64,000 nt of DNA from contig NC_050738.1 of the NCBI RefSeq assembly GCF_014529535.1, positions 186,001 to 250,000 of the forward strand. The letters are read 5' to 3'. The notes under the pieces were generated by a model. The model was not told the origin of the DNA. It did no database searches and worked only from the letters and a program-made list of their open reading frames with translations. Below are positions 46,275 through 56,383 of the stretch, in pieces. The position numbers and the translations under genes were made by a program. Each line of letters starts with the position of its first letter. Position 1 is the first letter of the stretch. Source of the DNA: Bradysia coprophila (lineage: Eukaryota; Arthropoda; Insecta; Diptera; Sciaridae).

Positions 46275-47380
46275 ACTAAAACTGAAACTGAAATTTGATT
46301 CCATTACGAACTCAAAAAAAAAATCGCTCTCTCAGTTCGCAATTTTGATTCTCTTTGGCTCAGTGTCGGAAAACCTAACTGGAGGACTTTAATATAAGTG
46401 CCAAAAAGCAAAATATTTACTTGATAAGTAAAGATGAGTACAGAGTTCGTAAAAAAGCATGCAAAATCGACCGCTGCAATATTCTTGCAAAATATGACAC
46501 AAAATGTATAAACCAACTGTCAAATATTTTGCAACCACAGTGTAAACATCAGGTTTACACCGAGCTTGCAAAATATTTTACATACATTTTATGGGTCATT
46601 TTTCACGATCTCTGTACTATCCTTTAAATAGGACCTGACGAAGACGAAGCATTATATAAGACAGCGGGAAATTTCGTTTCGCTAACGAACTTTAAAACTG
46701 TTTTGACATTATTTAACGTACAGAAAATATGGAATGGTCTGACGCACCAAGTTCAAATACCGAAAAGTTAGTTATTGAACTTGTGATACAAGGTCAAAAT
46801 GTACATGTGATGGAACTAGTGAAACTTCTTATCTTGACATTCGTTGGCATATCTGAGAATAGTTATGATGGGTCACCTCTGGTACAACAAATGGAGTGAA
46901 TGTCTTCTATTAAATATACATTTTTGGAAACGGCTAATCATCTTTTATCAACAGCAAAAGTAAGGAATGAGCTCAAGATCTTATTATATTGATTATATTG
47001 AAATTTGTATTAAAACAAATGAAGTAAAAGATTTAAGATCAAATGACAGGCTGTTATTTTTGCAGTAAAAAAACAAAACATTTTCCTGCTACTGAATGGC
47101 TCACTAAATTATCCGGATGAATTAAAATTGAGTTCGTAAAAAGTAAAGGTAAATAAGGTCGTTGCATTTCAAAAAGGAGATGGATTCTTGTCAACATCTC
47201 AATATTTTGTATTCGAAAGATGGATTCTGGTATGTCATGCTGTCATTTAACTGTTTTGATGGTAGCACTACACAGACTACACACCAAACATCAGTGTCAA
47301 ATTTTGCTAAAACAAAGTACCGAAATTGAATCGAATTGTTGTGTTTATCGAGTGTATAGCAGGAATAGAATTTAAGAAAA
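46275..47380. other. Upstream region of clipper; no other gene seen
   Basis: Noncoding by inspection. It includes repeated GCAAAATATTTTAC / CAAATATTTTGCAA segments (46390-46590) and one member of the dispersed short repeat (46936-47035). The clipper promoter should lie in the last few hundred bases, but I see no definite TATA box. Confidence 0.45.
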
Positions 47381-48976
47381 ATGGATTTGATTATAGCTAA
47401 TGTCGATCACATCGAATTCAAGATCGAACGGGACTTAAATGAACAATTCGGAGCATTGCCACTGCCTTTTCCCGGCATGGACAGTAAGTTCGGGGTTATG
47501 TTATACCTGGCACCACAAATTTCTATGAATTGAAACCCGTTCCCAGAGTCGACTGCTGCGGTTTGTCAATTTTTCAACCGGAACGATGGTGCCGAATGCA
47601 TGCACGGCTTGTCCTGTCCATTTCGTCATATCCGTGGTGATCGCACAATTGTATGTAAACATTGGCTTCGTGGCCTGTGCAAGAAGGGCGATCAGTGTGA
47701 ATTCTTGCACGAGTACGATATGACCAAGATGCCTGAATGCTATTTCTACTCACGATTCAATGCCTGCCACAACAAAGAGTGTCCATTCTTGCATATCGAT
47801 CCAGAGAGTAAAATCAAAGATTGTCCTTGGTACGACAGAGGATTCTGTAGACATGGGCCACATTGTCGGTGAGTTCGTTGGAGGTCACGTTCCCTCTGAT
47901 TCTTCATATAAATATCAAAATCGTATTTTCAGACATCGTCACGTCCGTCGAGTACTATGCACAAATTATTTGGCCGGCTTCTGTCCGGATGGTGAATTGT
48001 GCAAGTATATGCATCCACGGTTTGAGCTGCCACCAGCACCAGAAATACCAAAAGATCAAATAAAACGACCGCCGACTTGTCATTTCTGTGGTGAATTGGG
48101 TCATAAAGCTGTACATTGTCAGAAGATGCCGCCGGAGGTAAGTTATATTGTTACGTCACGTCGTATAATATTAACGCAATTGACGTACATTCACAATTGT
48201 GTTACAGCAACGTGAAGCCTCACTACGCCAGGAAGAAGCCAAATTTCGAGCACTTGGTTACATGCGACATACGCCGAACGTAAGTATTGAAGAAAATAGG
48301 TTGGATCGATTCTGGTCGGGTAGTCTGTTGGTTGAGTTGAAACTATTTTTCAATATTTCTGTTTGCAAGGAATCGTTTTCGTAAGAACAGGGTTAGCCAC
48401 TAAACCGGCCGTCGATAACTAAAGTAAAGTTGGCTTATAAGGCCATATTTCTGGAAGACATGACTACAGGACAACATTCATCAGACTTGTAGTTTCAGTC
48501 AGTGTTTCAGTCAGACCCTGAATGATCTCCTATATGTAGTGGGTACTTAAACCAAGGCTAACACAGACAGGTGGTTTGTATCTTTCTGCGAACACCGCAC
48601 ACATACCTACTGTGTATTACCATATTGTCATACTAAAATTTGTGGTCATTTTCATTGGCACAAAACTTCCCTTCATTCTTGTTGACTACTTCAGACTTTA
48701 TTGCTCTTTGCTGACCAAACTTTGAACGGTGGTTTTAGTGAGCGACTTCGATTTGATGATTCTTCTTAATTTTCACTTTCACATTGCCACTCCCTTCATT
48801 CAGTCTCCCAATTTTCATTCCAGGAAGAACGCGGTCCACCTCGACCACTGGAAGAAATTACATGCTACAAATGTGGATCGAAAGGACATTACGCGAATAA
48901 ATGTCCCAAGGGGCACTTGGCCTTTCTATCGAATCATCATCAAAATAAAAATCCAGCCCATCAAAGCGTTAAGTAA
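47381..48976 (+). CDS. clp: CPSF30 / clipper, cleavage and polyadenylation factor zinc-finger subunit
   Basis: Subunit of the nuclear CPSF complex that contacts the AAUAAA signal during mRNA 3'-end formation. Exons: 47381-47483, 47547-47868, 47933-48137, 48208-48279, 48824-48976, all GT-AG, phases consistent, 284 residues. The N terminus MDLIIANVDHIEFKIERDLN is followed by five CCCH fingers (CQFF...CMHGLSCPFRH, CKHWLRGLCKKGDQCEFLH, CYFYSRFNACHNKECPFLH, CPWYDRGFCRHGPHCRHRH, CTNYLAGFCPDGELCKYMH), then two CCHC knuckles (CHFCGELGHKAVHC and CYKCGSKGHYANKC). The knuckle pair and length match insect clipper (about 290 residues). A poly(A) signal AATAAA stands at 49042-49047. Its stop is 87 bp from that of the convergent FAD synthase gene. 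All zinc ligands are present. Confidence 0.97.
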
Positions 48977-49041
48977 CAAGTTTGTATATTTCGAAAAAAG
49001 AAAAGAAAAAATTATTCGGGAAAGAAAGACAAATTTTTAAA

Positions 49042-49047
49042 AATAAA
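49042..49047 (+). terminator. Poly(A) signal of clipper
   Basis: AATAAA 66 nt after the stop codon in an A-rich stretch. It lies before the end of the opposing FAD synthase reading frame (49064), so the 3' ends of the two transcripts almost certainly overlap. Confidence 0.6.
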
Positions 49048-49063
49048 AACAAAATCAACAAAA

Positions 49064-50136
49064 TCAACTGCCATTCGGCGCACTGGTAATTCGACCGACA
49101 CGTTCATAAGCATCGGCATCCCTGAGATGATAGGCCGGATAATATTCGGTTTTACCTGTGTCGTTGTTAAAATACTTTAAGTGTGGATTGGGAACGGTAT
49201 TTGTTTTATCGCCCAGTGATGTGTAACTGTTACGACAGAGTTCGGTTCAAGTAAATTAATTTTATTTTTTAAATCGAAAATTGTGTTTATGCATTCCTTT
49301 ACCCGACATCGTACAAACTGCAGTATGGGACGTTGAAACTTTTCAAATAAGTCCAAATGTCATCGCATGTCCAGTCTAGTAGTGGATTTATTCGCATCAG
49401 TTCCGGCCATCCTTTGGTCGTCATCTAAAACATCGGTTTGATCATCAGAATTTCGTATATTTTATGGAATTTTAACAATTTGTGTGGGAGACATTGCTTC
49501 CAGAAATGGGACAGAGTATATGGAGAGTGAGATTCTTTGACCGGCAATTTAGATCTTGGTCAAGTGGTCAATACATTTTGGTTAACTAATGAATCATTTT
49601 GATCGTTTTTCACATCATTCGTACCTCAAAGTCCTTTAACTGCTGGCAATACGGATCTGTCCGACGAGAACCCATGAAAACAGCCTTCAACTCTGGATAA
49701 TCGTCACAGATCGCAAATAAGGCATCCTGTTTGGTTCCAATTCCCAATTTTACTGCAATCGGAAAGTATTTCTCGGAGCAATCCTTAACAAATGATTCAA
49801 CTTCTTCGAACGGTTCCGCTGGTTGCAAATAAATACAAAGTAGGGCACCGTATTGCAACTCGACCTGTTCTTTCCGTTGTATCCATATATCGTACACCAT
49901 ATGAAGGAGGACGGTGCAATCTTTTCCGCCATTGAATGACAAGAAAATTTCCCGAAAATCATAGTCATCGAAGGCTTTGTTGACCACCTGTACTAACAAA
50001 ACACGTATCACTTTAATGTGACGAGATACAGAGCAATTGCACGAGTTACACTCACACTGAGACTGTGTTTCAATTTATCATCGAAACTTTTGGTTTTTGT
50101 AAAAGAAATTCCATTGGTGGACTTTGAACCCATCAT
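49064..50136 (-). CDS. FAD synthase (FMN adenylyltransferase), PAPS-reductase-fold type
   Basis: Transfers AMP from ATP to FMN to give FAD and pyrophosphate. Exons on the minus strand: 50136-50056, 49987-49625, 49424-49303, 49226-49064, all GT-AG, phases consistent, 242 residues, stop TGA. Motifs: [17 protein letters not shown] (the PP-loop, SFNGGKD), [19 protein letters not shown] (the FAD synthase GxRRTDP motif), then [20 protein letters not shown] and [20 protein letters not shown] near the C terminus. It contains only the synthase domain, without the molybdopterin-binding-like domain of mammalian FLAD1, so it is closer in layout to yeast FAD1. The start is ATG 50136 (MMGSKST); the next ATG is adjacent. 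No targeting signal is obvious. No AATAAA lies between the two convergent stops; the nearest on this strand is at 48702-48697, inside clipper intron 4. Confidence 0.95.
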
Positions 50137-50424
50137 ATCACAGTTTGTATGTTAACTGATGTTAACGGAATACCTCGATAAATGAATTTAATAAAATAAA
50201 AATTGCAATGTTTTCAACATTGCCCTATATATGAACTCTGCGATGAACAACTGACAATCCATTGACAGAAGGAACAGTTTTCTTCAAATGCTACCAATTC
50301 CATGGTGTATCTGTGTGGGACACATGTACGATGTACTTCACCTCCTTGTCTACAAATTTTTTAGTATGGAGCGCTAGCCAACGTGGTCTTGTGTAGCACT
50401 AGGAAATAGCTATTTTCATAATAA

Positions 50425-50526
50425 GGTAGTAAATGGAATTGTTTTGCGCACTAGATGTGAGATTGCCGATACGAGCGAAGCGAGTTCGCCAACACATCGT
50501 GTGCGCAAAACCCTCATTTACTACCG
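50425..50526. mobile_element. Hairpin MITE (GGTAGTAAATG..TTTTGCGCAC)
   Basis: GGTAGTAAATGGAATTGTTT and TGCGCAC..GATGTG on the left are mirrored by CACATCGTGTGCGCAAAA and CATTTACTACC on the right. The loop contains the palindrome ACGAGCGAAGCGAGT. Similar GCGAGCGGAGCGAG / GAGGCGAAGCGGAGG motifs occur at 38575-38590 and 62919-62932. Confidence 0.6.
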
Positions 50527-50887
50527 CGTTAGGAACAAGGTTTTATCTCCTTTAATGTCATAATCACTATAAAAAAACAAATTTAAAAAATCAAACTGAA
50601 ACATAAACACGCCATGACACCGTCACTCATTCATATTCCCCACAAATAAAACACACATCTAGTACACTGTCAAGAATTTGTCAATTTTCAGTGAATAAAT
50701 GAGAAATTATCGAAGTTTTCCGTGAATAAATGTGAAATTAGCGAAGTTAGCCGTGCGCAAATGACCATTTATCGGAATTTTCAGTTAATAAACGTACGTT
50801 CTGAGAATGACGTGTTTAAATCTAGCCCATTTTGATTCTAAAAGTGACACTCAAATTGTGAATATTATGACATTACAGGAGATAAAG

Positions 50888-51130
50888 GTATGTATGATTG
50901 GATGAACTATTTTGTAACAGTGTAACAGTGCCGGACTGAATAAATTTTAGCCCATGACTGGATCGATCGTTTTAGTTTTAAATAAAATCAATTGTCGTAT
51001 TACATTAAAATGCTCCCAAGTATTTTATAACTACAACTGCATACTCTTCTCTGCAATCCTACATGTATATTAGAGTGGAACAATGAGTAACATTTGTACA
51101 ACCATAATGACTTACGTTATAGAGGACGCC
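50888..51130. repeat. 240-bp direct repeat, copy 1
   Basis: GTATGTATGATTGGATGAAC through TTACGTTATAGAGGACGCC, repeated at 51708-51946 with about 95% identity by eye (small indels near GTTTTAAATAAAATC). Noncoding. The two copies bracket about 580 bp of unique sequence. Confidence 0.85.
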
Positions 51131-51707
51131 AAAAACAATATTCATAATGAAAAACATAATTTATTTATTGTTTAGGGAAGATCACTTTTCCATGTATGTC
51201 AAAAAATGGCTAATCTTTAGTCACTCTCATGGCGATCACTCGACCGCATTTGATATTTTTCTCAAAATCGTTTTACTCCTTTGTTCCCTATCAACGTAGC
51301 TTGAAAATAAGCTATTGTGCGACAAAATTTAAACTCATTTTGTGGAAAAATCTGCAAAAGAAACCTCTCTCAAATAAAAATTTCGGAAACCTGCGAAATT
51401 TTTTAACCCGGAAAAAGTATTTTCCTCACAAAAATGATGTGTCTTTTGGGTTTGTTTATTAGAGTAGAGCCTGTACTTTATACTAAGACCTTTTTACCAA
51501 CAATTCACTTTTTGGCATAGACAAGAAAGCCTTTAGAGTGTCGATACGTCGAAAAACTAGAAGATTTTCAAAAAATCGTCTTGGGCAAAGCATAGAACAT
51601 TTTTGAAAATATTTTTTTTGGTCTTAAAATTTTCTTTAGACTTCGCTGAGTCGGATCCGCTAGGTCCAGAAGCTCGGATGGAAAATATTCAAAAATCGAC
51701 CGACCCT

Positions 51708-51946
51708 AGTATGTATGATTGGATGAACTATTTTGTAACAGTGTAATAGTGCCGGACTGAATAAATTTTAGCCATGACTGGATCGATCGTATTAATTAAA
51801 ATCAATTTTCGTATTACATTAAAATGCTCCCAAGTATTTTCTAACTACAATTGCATACTCTTCTCTGCAATCCTACATGTATATTAGAGTGGAACAATGA
51901 GTAACATTTGTACAACCATAGTGACTTACGTTATAGAGGACGCCGG
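51708..51946. repeat. 240-bp direct repeat, copy 2
   Basis: Second copy of the block at 50888-51130. The ends lack clear TG..CA and no target duplication is evident, so it could be a segmental duplication or the terminal repeats of a very small LTR-type (TRIM) element. No primer-binding site was recognised. Confidence 0.85.
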
Positions 51947-52010
51947 CCTTTTTTGGCCATTGTTGAAAATAATAATCTCGTTTTTTATACACCTCAGGGC
52001 GCCGATTCTC

Positions 52011-52112
52011 GAAATATTCGTAGCTTGAAAAATTCGTAACTTGACGGTTCTTATGGGATTTTATACACGCAACTGTCAAGTTACGAATATTTAAAGTTAC
52101 GAAAATACGAGA
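52011..52112. mobile_element. Short foldback (ATTCGTAACTTGAC)
   Basis: CTCGAAATATTCGTAGCTTG and ATTCGTAACTTGACGGTT are mirrored by AACTGTCAAGTTACGAAT and AGTTACGAAAATACGAG. About 100 bp, noncoding, MITE-like. Confidence 0.6.
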
Positions 52113-52731
52113 AAATACGAGTGCCGTAATCACACGATTTGCATGCCTTTTTCATGAACAAATGGGGCTAATTTTCAGTAGATTTATTTGCTAAAAAAGT
52201 CTTATAATCTATAAAATTTCAACGAGTTTGTATTCACACGAGTTTAATTTTTATTCAAGCGGTAGGCGAGAAATATGCCATCTTTACAGCGTCTTTTAGC
52301 AGACAATAACACTGATTAAGCATCTTTTGTTTGAAAATGTAGAAATAACTTCCCTTTGTTTATTCTGAAATAAGACAAAGAGCTGCTTTGAGCAGGATCA
52401 ATCTATGATATTTTTGTTACAATTTCAAAAATCTATCGAGAAAATATTAGTCAGTGAAGGGACCTGACCCATCCAAAAGGTGGGGCTTAATATATTAAAG
52501 GATATGAATAAATACTGCCAATACAAAGCTACTTTGATTAAGGTGGTGAAAGAATCAAGTAGACTTTGGATTTTACATGTACATTGCAGCGAAGTCAGTC
52601 AAAATGTAAAATACTGTCTGTAGAATACAAAGAAATAAGGTGTTAATTTGACACTGAGAGTTTGTTTGCTAGAGAGAGAGTATTGGCATACCATATTTTC
52701 GAAAACTCGTTTATCATGGTGGAGGCAGAGA

Positions 52732-53129
52732 GGTTCTAATATGACGTCTGGGTCGTTTCGACGGATAGAGGGAATAGACCTTTTAAGTTGATAAAAAGAC
52801 TAGATGGTCTGGAGGGATGAATTGACAGCTGACAGCTGCAATCGGTTCGCTTTTCATCGATTGTGTTCACTTTCGTTGAATAAAAGTGAAAAGTGAACGA
52901 TAGTGACCAAAAGCGAACCGATCACAGCTGTCAACTGTCAATTCATCCCTCCAGACCATCTAGTCTTTTTTTCAACTTAAAAGGTCTATATGTCGAATGA
53001 ATGATAGAGGGAATATGTCGAATGATTTAGAAATTGGTTGAGCGAAAATGTATTGAATTCTCTCTCAAAAACCCAACTGTCATTCGACATATTTCCTCTA
53101 TCCGTCGTCCCAGTCGTCATATTAGCAAC
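52732..53129. mobile_element. Foldback MITE interrupted by another MITE
   Basis: The outer arms GTTCTAATATGACGTCTGGG and CGACGGATAGAGGGAA pair with TTCCTCTATCCGTCG and CCCAGTCGTCATATTAGCAA at the right end. The left arm is split by the insertion at 52777-52986. The loop side has a second ATAGAGGGAATATGTCGAAT copy. Confidence 0.7.
52777..52986. mobile_element. TA-flanked MITE nested in the preceding element
   Basis: The termini GACCTTTTAAGTTGA and TCAACTTAAAAGGTC are perfect inverted repeats, extended by GACTAGATGGTCTGGAGGGA and TGAATTGACAG; the right arm mirrors them. TA lies outside each end (52775-52776, 52987-52988). The centre pairs CGGTTCGCTTTT with AAAAGCGAACCG. Tc1/mariner-like by flanks. 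Noncoding. Confidence 0.8.
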
Positions 53130-53648
53130 TCTCTGGGTGGAGGATATTCATTTTTCGAGAAGGCGTTACCACATCAGATATTGTCATGAAACGTCGACCA
53201 TATGAGTGTCGACAACCTTCTGATATGAAGAAACGACGAGTTTCTGAGGCGAGTAGTTGAAGATTTTTCAGGAACTTACCTTGGAAAGGAAGATGATTCG
53301 ATATTTAATATTTAAAATTTCGTATAATTAGGAATAAAATTTCAAAGAGCAGAAATTTCTCTACTACCGTTCTGCTAAAACACTAACATCTCTTGGTACA
53401 GTCCATACAGTCAGATGTGTGAGGTCGGTAAGAAGAATCTGAGAAATTTGACAGCTATTGACATTATTTTCAAGTTTGTTTATATCAGCTCTATAATCAA
53501 CACATTGTATATAGATCAAAATTTTGACCAATAGCAGTACGATCGCATGTCAAATTTTGTACGTAACGTATAGTGACGGTTGTGCTGTTCGGAAATTTTC
53601 CGACTCAGTAATTTGCCTTTCGAGTTAGATACTTATTTTGTGTGCAAA

Positions 53649-54503
53649 ATGATGATGTACAGTGACAGCATTGTGGTTAAAAACGAACCGGTTGAGGAGG
53701 TGGATAACGACTTTCCTTCCGAAGACAATGCCAACATCAAAGACAATCGGAATTCAATTTCGTATCCTAATCATGACGCCTGGACACTGATCACTGTGTG
53801 TGAAGACGCGTCTGTGATTGTGAAAGAAGAGCCAAGACTAAATATCATAAGTCCTGTAAAAGTGGACACCACTAGTAGTGATAATGTTACTAACGGGGAA
53901 AAAAAGGATCGAATATTTGAGTGCTACATCTGTAAATATGTTTTTCGTCAATCTGCCACACTACTTCGCCACTTCCAAGCTCACCGGAAAAGTAAAATAT
54001 TTGCCTGCAATCTATGCGATCGGATATTTACACGTGGCTCCGACCTATATCATCACCAAGTCAGCCATTTGGAACAAAGGTTTGCATGCGACGACTGTGA
54101 TCGATATTTTTTACATTCACGAACATTGTTACGCCACAAACAAATGCACATTCGTGGGAAACTGTATACTTGTGACCAGTGTAATCGGAATGGTTTAAGT
54201 ATAACAATGCTGAACCAACATAAAGTGTTGCACAGCGAAACGCGATTCGAATGTTCTGAATGTAAGCAAAAATTTTCAAGTTCATCCACTCTCCGACGTC
54301 ATCGACAAATACATACCGGGAACAAACCATTTGCTTGCGAATTCTGTGATCACAAATTCCGTAGAAATACACACCTTAATCGTCACAAACGGATCCATAG
54401 CGGAGAAAAACCATTTAAATGTGGTGGATGTGGCAAGAAGTTCACCCGAACACCAAATCTAAAACTTCACATACTGAACCATTGCCCGAACTCTTTACAA
54501 TAG
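53649..54503 (+). CDS. C2H2 zinc-finger protein with seven fingers
   Basis: Single-exon, 284 residues, probable nuclear DNA-binding transcription regulator; orthology not recognised. The first ATG in frame is 53649 (MMMYSDS); the open frame extends upstream without ATG. The N-terminal 110 residues are acidic and carry two KxEP motifs (VVKNEPVEEV, VIVKEEPRLN), typical SUMO-acceptor-like sites in zinc-finger proteins. Seven C2H2 fingers follow (from CYICKYVFRQSATLLRHFQAH to CGGCGKKFTRTPNLKLHILN). Finger 4 has Asn-Gly in place of the usual Phe region (CDQCNRNGLSITMLNQH). Only the last link is a canonical TGEKP-like HSGEKPFKC; others are degenerate. No ZAD or BTB domain. A poly(A) signal AATAAA lies at 54569-54574, 66 nt past the stop. 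Confidence 0.9.
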   Translation: MMMYSDSIVVKNEPVEEVDNDFPSEDNANIKDNRNSISYPNHDAWTLITVCEDASVIVKEEPRLNIISPVKVDTTSSDNVTNGEKKDRIFECYICKYVFRQSATLLRHFQAHRKSKIFACNLCDRIFTRGSDLYHHQVSHLEQRFACDDCDRYFLHSRTLLRHKQMHIRGKLYTCDQCNRNGLSITMLNQHKVLHSETRFECSECKQKFSSSSTLRRHRQIHTGNKPFACEFCDHKFRRNTHLNRHKRIHSGEKPFKCGGCGKKFTRTPNLKLHILNHCPNSLQ

Positions 54504-54568
54504 ATGAGAAAGTCGAAAGGAGTTTAGAAATTGTTAAAACTGATACATTTTTTGGAGAAAAATTGAAA

Positions 54569-54574
54569 AATAAA
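54569..54574 (+). terminator. Poly(A) signal of the C2H2 gene
   Basis: AATAAA 66 nt after TAG in an A-rich context. Confidence 0.55.
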
Positions 54575-55771
54575 ATGAAAATCTTAACAAAAAAACCGTT
54601 TTTTTTTACAAGATTAAAAATGTTGATTTGTAGGGCTATTCAGCTGATTACAAATTTTTACTTTCTTCCCTTCTGTAATGTCATTGGTGAATCAAAATTA
54701 TACAGAACGTCATTCACTTTCAAATTCTCAGTAAGCCAAAAACAATTCGCGATACGAACACCATCCATCGGAGACTACCGAACATCCACACATTTCGCCG
54801 AAGTACACATCACACATTTCAGCCGATTCCTTTTTGAATTTCTCCGACTCCGAATTCACTATACCCAGCGAGCCATGTAATTCAATCACTATATGCCTCC
54901 TAGAGGACGCTAGGCCAACCAAGTAAGTGATAAAGGACAGTCAGATCCTCAATTGGCGTAGAATACATTATAGTGGTTTAAGATTCCTTATACGATCTCC
55001 TGGGAGATTCACCTAATATTTGAGAAATGTATAACTGTGTGTGTCGCCCTGTTAAGATATCAGTGGTATACAAACTTGAAATAAATAGTATTAGTAGCCT
55101 TCCTTTGCTGATACATTTTTCCATCAAATGTGAGGCGAATCAAGTTTGTACGTCTTTTCAAGGTAACGCCTTCTACCTGACATCCTTTTCACCCGAAGAT
55201 CTTTTGAATTTTCGTATGAACATTTTTAATTTGTGGGCTTTTTACAACTAAATTGCACATAGCCCCGAAGTGGTTTTTTGAGCCAGTGCTGCACTGTCCC
55301 ACCACAATTTTAAAAATGTAAATGCAAGACGAAAAGTCTGTCGACTGTTCGTATATTTATGTCGAGACGAAAAATATTTGGTTCAAGAAAGTGAGGACGG
55401 TTGAATTAAAATAGCTGACAACGGAGGTTAATTTATAAGATTTTGAGTCGGTATTCAGAAGAAATTTTAAATTATTAATACCACTAATTCTTGTACGACG
55501 ATGTGTGTGCTGTACTGTAGCACCTGTAGCACTGCAGCAATGATCGTGAATTGTAGCGATCTTTGTTTCAAGTTTCATCTGACTTTACAGATTTCAGTAG
55601 ATACGGTACCGTAAGTACTGACAGTTTAGTTTTGCTTGACTAGTGTGCTTGAGAAGTTGAATATTAAACAAAAACCCCTACAATTGAGAAACCTGCACGA
55701 CTTTCGCCTCTGATCGTTCCCTATTTTTTTCGATCTGCGCAAAACTTCAATATCTCAACGCTATCAACAAA

Positions 55772-56224
55772 ATGACGAATTCGGATCTGTTGTACAACGG
55801 AACATTAGCTTCCAACTTTACGAGTTCAACGAACGCTTCAGTAACGGACGATGTTTTGAGTCCACATCAACATGTTATTGACATTTTAAAACGGCAATAT
55901 AAAGACTACTTCATGCTGGCGCTGAACATTGCTGCTCTGATCATTTTCCTTCTGGATAAAACCCGAGCGCGACAAGGTGGTTGGAGAGTTCGTGAAGCAT
56001 TTCTATACGTTTGCTGCTTGAATGCACCGATTGCCAGCATTTTGGGTATGCTCATTGCGTGGCACAAAGTGCGGAAGATACTATTCTATCTGGCAGTTTT
56101 GGTGGGATTGTTTCTTATGTACCAGAGCTACGGCTTTATTGTTAATGAAGGATTGTCTTGGTGGAAGGTGGCGGGTTGCATTAATATCGCACTAACATTT
56201 AGTACACTAGTTTTTGAATGTTGA
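55772..56224 (+). CDS. Small multi-pass membrane protein resembling DUF1294
   Basis: Single exon, 150 residues, function unknown. ATG at 55772 in the good context ATCAACAAAATGA. Residues 1-35 are Asn/Ser/Thr-rich with sequons (NGT, NFT, NAS), suggesting an extracellular or lumenal N terminus without a cleavable signal. Four hydrophobic segments follow (about 47-63, 77-99, 104-124, 132-149). The core LNIAALIIFLLDKTRARQGG, then WRVREAFLYVCCLNAPIASI and LGMLIAWHKVRK, follows the layout I know for the DUF1294 family of mainly bacterial membrane proteins (N..xF..DK.xAxxGxWRxxE..L......xxLGM....HKxxK). Two AATAAA signals (56342-56347, 56378-56383) follow the stop, so it has eukaryotic gene features. 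Intronlessness plus a prokaryote-like domain raises the question of ancient transfer. It is convergent with the TMBIM-like gene. Confidence 0.8.
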   Translation: MTNSDLLYNGTLASNFTSSTNASVTDDVLSPHQHVIDILKRQYKDYFMLALNIAALIIFLLDKTRARQGGWRVREAFLYVCCLNAPIASILGMLIAWHKVRKILFYLAVLVGLFLMYQSYGFIVNEGLSWWKVAGCINIALTFSTLVFEC

Positions 56225-56341
56225 ATATTCTTTCAATTTAATGTCTCTATCGAGTCTTTAATTTTTTGATTTGTTAAACAAATGAAAAACTTGAATTTAT
56301 CCTAAATGAGAGTGTCTTACGTTTCAGTGAAAGAATACGTA

Positions 56342-56383
56342 AATAAATTGAACATTTATGTATACAAACTGAATATTAATAAA
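56342..56383 (+). terminator. Poly(A) signals of the DUF1294-like gene
   Basis: AATAAA at 56342-56347 and again at 56378-56383, 118 and 154 nt past the TGA stop. Confidence 0.55.

Noticed and set aside
54504..54880. Coding continuation after the C2H2 gene
   Set aside because: The overlapping frame is only an alternative reading through the zinc-finger 3' end; the poly(A) signal at 54569 ends the transcript.
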